Assembly (NCBI RefSeq): GCF_014212125.1
Contig: NZ_JACJVP010000029.1
Location: 50,772-114,771 of the forward strand
From: Cohnella nanjingensis
Lineage (GTDB): Bacteria > Bacillota > Bacilli > Paenibacillales > Paenibacillaceae
DNA: 64,000 bases
Direction: 5' to 3'
Positions 58,557-64,000 of this stretch are shown piece by piece (position 1 is the stretch's first letter; the number at the start of each line of letters is the position of its first letter). Position numbers and translations under genes: made by a program. The notes under the pieces are model-generated. The model saw only the letters and a list, made by a program, of their open reading frames with translations, did not search any database and was not told the DNA's origin.

Positions 58557-58997
58557 GTGAAGAGCATGGACTCCAGGGTTCACCATGCCGTGGACCAGCT
58601 CAAATCCGGAGGAGTCCGGATGACGCCGCAACGGTACGCCATTCTCGCATACCTGATGGAATCGCCTTCGCACCCGACCGCGGACGATATATTCAAGTCG
58701 CTGTCCCCGCATTATCCCAGCCTGAGCGTCGCGACGGTCTACAACAATCTGAAGTTGTTCGTGGATGCGGGCCTCGTTCGGGAGTTGACCTACGGAGACG
58801 ACTCCAGCCGGTTCGACGCGGATTTGTCGGACCATTACCATGCGATCTGCACGGGCTGCGGTACGATGGTCGACTTCGACCATCCGCCGGTGAGGGACGT
58901 CGAAGAGGCCGCCGCACGGCGAACGGGCTTCGTCGTACACGGCCATCGCATGGAGATTTACGGACTTTGCCCGGTATGCGCGGCAATGAAGTCTTAA
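58557..58997 (+). CDS. perR: Peroxide-sensing repressor PerR (Fur family)
   Basis: 146 aa, GTG 58557 after AAGGA; ATG 58566 is also possible. Winged helix (RMTPQRYAILAYLMESPSHPTADDIF...SVATVYNNLKLF), regulatory site SRFDADLSDHYHAICTGCG and the second structural C-x-x-C (LCPVC). It represses peroxide defence genes until Fe-catalysed His oxidation. The ygzB neighbour supports PerR over Fur. Confidence 0.9.
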   Translation: MKSMDSRVHHAVDQLKSGGVRMTPQRYAILAYLMESPSHPTADDIFKSLSPHYPSLSVATVYNNLKLFVDAGLVRELTYGDDSSRFDADLSDHYHAICTGCGTMVDFDHPPVRDVEEAAARRTGFVVHGHRMEIYGLCPVCAAMKS

Positions 58998-59014
58998 CGA
59001 ACGAATGAAGATCG

Positions 59015-59055
59015 ACGCGCGGCTGGGCGATACCCGGGCGCGCGTTTTCATTTTT
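59015..59055 (+). terminator. Terminator after perR
   Basis: GCGCGC-rich hairpin (GACGCGCG...GCGCGCGTTTTC) followed by TTTTC. Confidence 0.7.
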
Positions 59056-59321
59056 CTTCAGTTGGGACGGGCTATGACGCCTCTTCATTTCTGAGGGATC
59101 TGCGAGAGCAACGTCTCGCCTACTTCTATGGCGGCGATGCCGATTTACTTGTCATACAGAATGTATAAGTTTCACGCTTATCTATATCTGTATGACCTCC
59201 GATAAAAACGTGTTGCCCTCTTCCGAAAGACGACGGAAAGCCGTTTTTACTTGGGCGGACGCAACCTTGCGTCCGTTTGAATCGTCCAATCGTGTGGACC
59301 GATCGACGGGAGCGTGAGATA

Positions 59322-61073
59322 TTGGAGACAACTTTGCACAGCGGACGCCGTCGGCGGCGCAAACGGATAGGACCCTTTTTCGGGCTACTGCTGATCTTTC
59401 TGTTATCGGCATCCGCAGTCGTCGCCTGGTGGTGGTCCACGCAGCCGAACAAGAACCACGAGACGCCAGAATATATGGCCAACCCGCACCCGATCATGCT
59501 CAAGGGGGAGTGGAGCAAAGCCTATGCATTAGGAGAAGGAGAAGGTCTCTGGGTGCCGCTGCCGCTCGTCCAGTCGATGCTGGGCGACGGCGTCCGGTAC
59601 GAGGCCGGCACGGAATCGATCATCCTGACGACAGACAAGAGCGTGCTGCACTTCAAGACGGGTACGCTGGACGCGACGCTCAACCGCAAGCCGTTCGCGC
59701 TGCGGTTCGGGGCGAAGAAGGCGAAGGACGGCACGTTGTACCTGCCGTTCGCGCCGCTCAAGCAATTGTTCGGCGTCTCCGTCGAGACGGGCGGGACGTC
59801 GGGCATCGTTACCCTTCATACGCCGGGACAAGCCATTCAGCGGGCGGTCGTGCCGAAGGACAAGGACGGGAAGGGAGGCGCGAAGCTGCGCAGCGGACCC
59901 AAGCGTTCTTTTCCGATCGTGGAGGATCTGCCTGCGGGCGCCGCCCTCTCCGTCTGGGGAGAGCTTGAAGGATGGTACCAAGTGCAATCTGCGGAGGGAC
60001 AGATCGGCTACATGCGCAAGAAGGATGTCGTGCTGGAGAGCATCGACAAGACGCCTTCGACCGCGGAGGAGAACGAAGAGCCGTTCGTCCCATGGAAGCT
60101 TACGGGCAAGCGCATCAACCTGACTTGGGAGGCGGTCTATACCGCGCATCCCGATACCAGCAAGATCGGCGAATTGACCGGCGTGAACGTCGTCAGTCCG
60201 ACTTGGTTCGAACTGCTGAACGGCGCGGGCGATATTCGCAGCAAAGCGGACGCCGGATACGGCGCATGGGCGCACAAACGGGGCTGGCAGGTGTGGGGAT
60301 TGTTCGGCAACTCCTTCGAGCCGGAGCGCACGCATGCCGCGCTTGCGACCTACGAGACAAGAAGCCATATGATCCAGCAATTGCTCGCCTACGCCAAGAC
60401 ATTCCGTCTGCAGGGGATCAACCTGGACTTCGAGAATGTCTACACCAAGGACAAGGACAATCTGGTTCAATTCGTCCGGGAGTTGACGCCGCTCCTGCAC
60501 GAGAGCGGGCTTGTCGTCTCGATGGACGTATCGCCCAAGTCGAACAGCGAGATGTGGTCCGCATACCTCGATCGCGGGCGGCTGGCGGGCGCGCTGGACT
60601 ACTTGATCCTCATGGCTTATGACGAACATTGGGCATCGAGTCCGCAATCGGGATCTGTCGCTTCGCTCGGCTGGACGGAGAATGCGATCGCCAAGATCCT
60701 GCAAGAAGACGGAGTTCCGCCCGGCAAGCTGATCTTGGGCATGCCGTTCTATGCGCGACAGTGGACGGAGAAGCCTGACGGCAACGGCGGCGTGAAGGTG
60801 TCGTCGAAGGCGCTCGGCATGAATACGATCAGGCAGCTGGTGAAGGACAAGAAACTGAAGCCGACGCTGTCCGCCGAGACGGGGCAGAACTACGTCGAGT
60901 TCCAGCAAGACGGCACGACGCAGAAAATATGGTTGGAAGATGCGGTCTCGATACAGGCGCGCGCGGAGCTCGTGAAGAAGTATAAACTGGCCGGCGCGGC
61001 GTCCTGGACCCGCAGCTTCGGATCGGAAGATATCTGGCAGGTGCTCGACAAAGCGCTTCAAAGCTATCCGTGA
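59322..61073 (+). CDS. Membrane-anchored GH18 family protein with stalk and SH3-like domains
   Basis: 583 aa. TTG 59322 is preferred because GGGAG precedes it; TTG 59277 would add 15 residues without a ribosome site. Basic N-terminus and one membrane helix (~20-40), a copper-amine-oxidase-N-like stalk region, an SH3-like part (KLRSGPKRSFPIVEDLPAGAAL), then a GH18 barrel with GINLDFENV, the D-x-x-D-x-D-x-E motif with Glu as acid. Related spore and wall enzymes (YaaH/YdhD type) cut N-acetylglucosamine polymers. Confidence 0.82.
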   Translation: METTLHSGRRRRRKRIGPFFGLLLIFLLSASAVVAWWWSTQPNKNHETPEYMANPHPIMLKGEWSKAYALGEGEGLWVPLPLVQSMLGDGVRYEAGTESIILTTDKSVLHFKTGTLDATLNRKPFALRFGAKKAKDGTLYLPFAPLKQLFGVSVETGGTSGIVTLHTPGQAIQRAVVPKDKDGKGGAKLRSGPKRSFPIVEDLPAGAALSVWGELEGWYQVQSAEGQIGYMRKKDVVLESIDKTPSTAEENEEPFVPWKLTGKRINLTWEAVYTAHPDTSKIGELTGVNVVSPTWFELLNGAGDIRSKADAGYGAWAHKRGWQVWGLFGNSFEPERTHAALATYETRSHMIQQLLAYAKTFRLQGINLDFENVYTKDKDNLVQFVRELTPLLHESGLVVSMDVSPKSNSEMWSAYLDRGRLAGALDYLILMAYDEHWASSPQSGSVASLGWTENAIAKILQEDGVPPGKLILGMPFYARQWTEKPDGNGGVKVSSKALGMNTIRQLVKDKKLKPTLSAETGQNYVEFQQDGTTQKIWLEDAVSIQARAELVKKYKLAGAASWTRSFGSEDIWQVLDKALQSYP

Positions 61074-61135
61074 GCGCCGCTAAGCGCATTGAACGTAGGC
61101 CAGCGATCGTCTTGCCCCTAAGAACCAGCCATAAA

Positions 61136-61175
61136 AAAAGACTTCGCCGGATGTAGACGGCGAAGTCTTTTTGCA
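61136..61175. terminator. Bidirectional terminator between convergent genes
   Basis: AAAAAAAGACTTCGCCG / CGGCGAAGTCTTTTT: 12-bp stem with A run and T run, serving the GH18 gene and ygzB. Confidence 0.88.
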
Positions 61176-61200
61176 TAACGGCAAGTCGGGAGCCGGGTCG

Positions 61201-61581
61201 TCACACCGGAGCCGCGGGACGTTCTTCGGTCTCGCCGCCCGCGGGAGGCGCGCCTGCCGTAGCCATCGCGGGATCCCACGTTAGGATGGTATGACAGTAC
61301 ATGCAGCGGTCCGTCTTGCCGAGCATCTTGGTCCGTTTGCCGCATTCGGGGCATTCGAGGACGGGGGCGCTCGTGGAGAGCATGCCTACCCAGAAGTAGA
61401 TGAACATGCTGGCGCCGCAAGTCAGGATGCCGATGACCATAAAAATAGCGGCGATGATCTTGCCGACTTCCCCGAACAGCAGGATGCCGCTCGTTCCGAG
61501 TACCATGAGGCCCATGCCGCCAAGCACGAGCAGGAGTCCCCAGGTTCGCATGGTTGAGATTTTGCTGGCCCTCATCTTCAT
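61201..61581 (-). CDS. ygzB: YgzB-family membrane/zinc-ribbon protein
   Basis: 126 aa, ATG 61581 after AGGAGCAACTTGAT. Two hydrophobic segments (LLLVLGGMGLMVLGTSGILL and IIAAIFMVIGILTCGASMFIYFW), then a zinc ribbon (ECPECGKRT...RCMYCH). Conserved beside perR in Bacillales. Confidence 0.85.
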   Translation of the reverse strand: MKMRASKISTMRTWGLLLVLGGMGLMVLGTSGILLFGEVGKIIAAIFMVIGILTCGASMFIYFWVGMLSTSAPVLECPECGKRTKMLGKTDRCMYCHTILTWDPAMATAGAPPAGGETEERPAAPV

Positions 61582-61735
61582 ATCAAGTTGCTCCTGTCAT
61601 CTTAATCGGCTGTTCGGCAGGAAACCGGAGCCGGACGTAGAAATACACATTAGCCTGCTATTCCAACTGGCAGATACCATTATAGCTCACAAATGGCAGG
61701 CAAGCCACTCAGAACCGGACAAGGTGGTGAACATC

Positions 61736-62629
61736 GTGAGACGATTGGATGAGAAAGGATTATTTTATACGGATCTCTTCGGACATGACGAGGCGCTTAT
61801 CGGTCTAATGCTGATCAAGAATCTGTATGCTTATCAGACGCTGATCGACGGGATGGATCGGCTCGTTCTGGCGGTCTATGACCACCTGCCCGATGCGTCG
61901 GCCGAGGCCGAGCACTGGATGTGGGAGGATACGCGCATCCAAGTGCGGAGAGTGACGCCCGAGCGGCTGGACGCCGCGATCGTGCGGGGCGAGCAGCGGG
62001 GCATCATTCAATGGCTGGTGCAGGGCGAAGTGCTCTTCGACAAAGCGGGTTACCTGGAGCGAACGAAGCGGCGATTGGACGAGTGGCCGGCGGAGATGAA
62101 GGAGCAGAAGCTGCTCTGCGAGTACTCGCGTTATTTGCGAACCTATCTGCACGCCAAGCAAGACCTGAAGGACGGACAAGTCATGGATGCCTATACCAAC
62201 ATTCTCGCCTCTTTGAACTACTGGGCCCACATCGCCCTGATCGAGGACGGGATGCATCCCGAGCTGACCGTGTGGGAGCAGATGCGCCGGGTCAACCCCG
62301 GTATCTATAAATTGTACGAAGAGCTCACCGCCAGCCAAGAAACGTTGGAGCAGCGGGTCCATCTGGTCCTGCTAGCGGTGGAATTCTCCGTGCTGACGAA
62401 GATGAAGTCCTCATGCGCGCTCTTGACGCGCATCCTCGCCGACAGACAGCAGCCTTGGAGCGTCTCGGAGCTGCAGCGTCATTCGCAGCTGGCGGGATTG
62501 TCTCTCGACCTGTCGCTCATGCTGCAGAAGCTGGCTATGCGCGGGTATATACGCGAAGTCGCCAAGCCGGTCCGCCAACTAGGGGTCAATCGGCTCGAAT
62601 TGCGATACGCCGCGCTGCTGGGCGAATAG
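61736..62629 (+). CDS. ygxA: YgxA-like nucleotidyltransferase-like protein
   Basis: 297 aa from GTG 61736, chosen because AAGGTGGTG precedes it and the length suits the family. Part of the protein is helical (LLCEYSRYLRTYLHAKQDLKDGQ...LNYWAHIALIEDGMHPE) like nucleotidyltransferase-linked helical bundles. Divergent from ygzB as in Bacillus. Biochemical role not known. Confidence 0.72.
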   Translation: MRRLDEKGLFYTDLFGHDEALIGLMLIKNLYAYQTLIDGMDRLVLAVYDHLPDASAEAEHWMWEDTRIQVRRVTPERLDAAIVRGEQRGIIQWLVQGEVLFDKAGYLERTKRRLDEWPAEMKEQKLLCEYSRYLRTYLHAKQDLKDGQVMDAYTNILASLNYWAHIALIEDGMHPELTVWEQMRRVNPGIYKLYEELTASQETLEQRVHLVLLAVEFSVLTKMKSSCALLTRILADRQQPWSVSELQRHSQLAGLSLDLSLMLQKLAMRGYIREVAKPVRQLGVNRLELRYAALLGE

Positions 62630-62695
62630 GACGGCATTCCGTCGCGAACATCCGGAACCTTTCCGCGCAGAGGGGTTCTTTTTCTTTGCGATGCG

Positions 62696-62750
62696 TTGAA
62701 CGATGGTCCGGAAGACGATATAATCAGCTTATAAATGATAACGATTCTCA
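62696..62750 (+). promoter_or_regulatory. Fur-controlled promoter
   Basis: TTGAAC (62696-62701), 17 bp, TATAAT (62719-62724). TGATAAC-G-ATTCTCA (62736-62750) matches the 7-1-7 Fur box (TGATAAT-N-ATTATCA) at 12 of 14 positions and covers the transcription start. Iron-dependent repression is expected. Confidence 0.75.
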
Positions 62751-62778
62751 TTTCCGATGGGCGATTGGAGAGAGCGGG

Positions 62779-63573
62779 ATGGATAAGAAGAAAGTCGATC
62801 GAATCGTATTCCACCATACGTCCGTCCGTGCGATGGGGGATCAAGCGCTGTTGACCGCGCCCGCGGGCCGAGGCGTCTGGGTGTCGTCTGCATCCGGCGA
62901 GTGGGAAGCCTGCATGACCGGACTGCCTGCCGACGTGCATGTGAATCGCCTCTGCAGCGAGGGAGGACGGATCTACGCTTGCACGGACAAAGGCTTGTAT
63001 CATCTGGCCGGCGACCGTTGGACGGATCTGGACCTGCCATATGTGTGTTATGAATATAAGGAAAACGGCGGACGCGGATATGCGGCGACAGAGCGGGGGC
63101 TATGGTGCAGGACCCTCGAAGGATGGCGGAACGTAGCTTACGCGCGCAGCCCGGTGTACGATATGCTGCTCGCGCCGCAATTCATCTTCCTGGCGCTGCA
63201 TGCCGGCATCTCGATGTACGACCGTCTTACCGGATCGTGGGCCAAGTTTCCGTCCTCATCGGCGGTTGTCCGTCTCGCGACCGACGGAGGCGCGCTGATG
63301 GGCATTACGGAACAAGGCGAGCTGCTGCTGGGCAACAAGCGGGGCGGCTTCGAACGCGTTCGTTTCCCCGGGTTCTTTCTATTCAATGCCGCGCGCCGGG
63401 ACGGAACCCTCTATATGTGCGCGGACAGGGGGCTGTACCGCTTAAGCGCTATCCGGGGACAGCCGGCGCTCGTCTCGGTCAGCATGGGGTGCCCCGTAAC
63501 GGACGTGGACAGCCGGGCTGGACAGCTGCATATGGCTACATTAAATGAGGGGATTCAGAGCATCCAGCTGTAG
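62779..63573 (+). CDS. Beta-propeller-like protein under Fur control
   Basis: 264 aa, ATG 62779 after TTGGAGAGAGC. Repeated short blades (GRGVWVSSASGEWEACMTGLP, GRIYACTDKGLYHLAGDRW, GTLYMCADRGLYRLS) suggest a beta-propeller of the YCF48/sialidase-like type. No signal peptide. The Fur box suggests a role in iron limitation; the function is not known. Confidence 0.75.
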   Translation: MDKKKVDRIVFHHTSVRAMGDQALLTAPAGRGVWVSSASGEWEACMTGLPADVHVNRLCSEGGRIYACTDKGLYHLAGDRWTDLDLPYVCYEYKENGGRGYAATERGLWCRTLEGWRNVAYARSPVYDMLLAPQFIFLALHAGISMYDRLTGSWAKFPSSSAVVRLATDGGALMGITEQGELLLGNKRGGFERVRFPGFFLFNAARRDGTLYMCADRGLYRLSAIRGQPALVSVSMGCPVTDVDSRAGQLHMATLNEGIQSIQL

Positions 63574-63608
63574 GCGAACATTTTCGACAAAAAAATGCGA
63601 AATAAGCG

Positions 63609-63637
63609 TTGACGAGCGCCCACCTTCTGTGTTAAAT
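63609..63637 (+). promoter_or_regulatory. rrn promoter P1
   Basis: TTGACG, 17 bp, TTAAAT. Confidence 0.65.
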
Positions 63638-63715
63638 TAAATCTCGCCGCTCGAAAGGGTAACGCGAGAGGCAAGCAACCGACAAAAGAAAATGCGACAA
63701 GGAAGAAAAAAGTCC

Positions 63716-63745
63716 TTGCATTGAAGTGGGCGGTTGTGATATATT
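63716..63745 (+). promoter_or_regulatory. rrn promoter P2
   Basis: TTGCAT, 18 bp, TATATT, about 107 bp after P1. Tandem spacing is usual for rrn operons. Confidence 0.6.
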
Positions 63746-63800
63746 ATGAAGGTCGCTGTTACGAAAGCGACGATGCAAAACGAGGCTGAAAAGCCGCGAT

Positions 63801-63822
63801 TGCTCCTTGAAAACTGAACATC
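63801..63822 (+). promoter_or_regulatory. rrn leader antitermination element (boxA-like)
   Basis: TGCTCCTTGAAAACTGAACA is the word commonly found in Bacillales rRNA leaders before 16S and 23S genes; it is similar to boxA. Confidence 0.6.
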
Positions 63823-64000
63823 GAGCGTAAGAAACGTCGGGTTTCAACAGTCGTGCTTGCACGACGAAGAGGCCGGACGCTAACGGACCCTGTCGCCTTC
63901 GGGTGACGGACAACGATTTAAACAACGAATGAGCCATCGAGGTTCTTCAATTTTGTGTTTTTGACTCTCACCGTTCCGTTGGAACGACTGACGTCAAAAA

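Larger units (their letters stand above)
63574..64000 (+). other. rRNA operon promoter and leader region
   Basis: No protein gene in the last 427 bp. It holds two strong promoters, an antitermination-like word and hairpins typical of the leader of a 16S-23S-5S operon. The 16S gene itself begins to the right of the window. Confidence 0.75.

Noticed and set aside
59257..59274. GGACGCAA/TTGCGTCC inverted repeat as an operator of the GH18 gene
   Set aside because: Perfect 8-bp repeat, but no promoter elements nearby and no second copy to support a regulator site.
63900..64000. Start of the 16S rRNA gene
   Set aside because: The sequence shows only leader; the conserved 16S 5' end (AGAGTTTGATC-like) does not occur before the window ends.

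Overview
The window looks like a chromosome segment from a high-GC Firmicute of the Paenibacillaceae (Paenibacillus/Cohnella-like). The evidence is strong AGGAGG ribosome sites, a gatC-gatA-gatB operon, a perR / ygzB / ygxA neighbourhood as in Bacillales, and the leader of an rRNA operon at the right edge. It is split by a 41.3 kb prophage (about 4402-45747) with visibly lower GC than the host and densely packed small genes.

Left host arm (1-4402): the end of a membrane-anchored protein, an ABC-2 type ATPase and permease, then a leader with a promoter and a terminator hairpin ahead of a Tad/Flp-pilus-like operon (CpaB/SAF protein, CpaE/TadZ-like protein). The tadZ-like gene is cut by the prophage. 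Its 3' half resumes at 45748 and is followed by tadA, tadB, tadC, two twin ~49-aa hydrophobic-tail peptides and two TadE-like proteins. The two halves rejoin in frame (846 nt, 281 aa), so excision should restore the pilus operon.

Prophage: a large serine integrase lies at attL. A lipoprotein and a LytTR protein follow as likely lysogen-expressed genes. The immunity region has a CI-like repressor, a Cro-like protein, a TTACAC-N5-GTGTAA operator array and an SOS-box promoter driving a tiny ORF antisense to the repressor. Next come a BRO/KilAC antirepressor, ERF recombinase, SSB, MazG-like, DnaD-like and DnaC-like replication genes, a DUF1064 nuclease, a YopX-like protein and an ArpU-like late regulator, then an untranslated structured stretch ending in a terminator. 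The structural genes (TerS, TerL, portal, scaffold, gpT-like capsid, SGNH tailspike, P22 gp4- and gp10-like tail proteins, tail fibre, two large ejection-type proteins) include no tape measure, tube or sheath. This is a short-tailed (podovirus) design.

After the ejection genes lies a module built like phage P22 immI: two divergent ribbon-helix-helix repressors, the second co-directional with an ORF6N/ORF6C antirepressor. Holin and amidase genes follow. The last gene, beside attR, reads from a promoter with an SOS box in its spacer. A type I toxin / antisense-RNA pair and a stand-alone Cas2-like gene sit inside the late region.

Right host arm (50.8-64 kb): Ohr-type peroxidase, EAL phosphodiesterase, gatCAB, GNAT, MgtC, membrane protein, PerR, a GH18 enzyme, YgzB, YgxA, a Fur-box-controlled beta-propeller-like protein, and the tandem promoters and leader of an rRNA operon whose 16S gene lies beyond the window.
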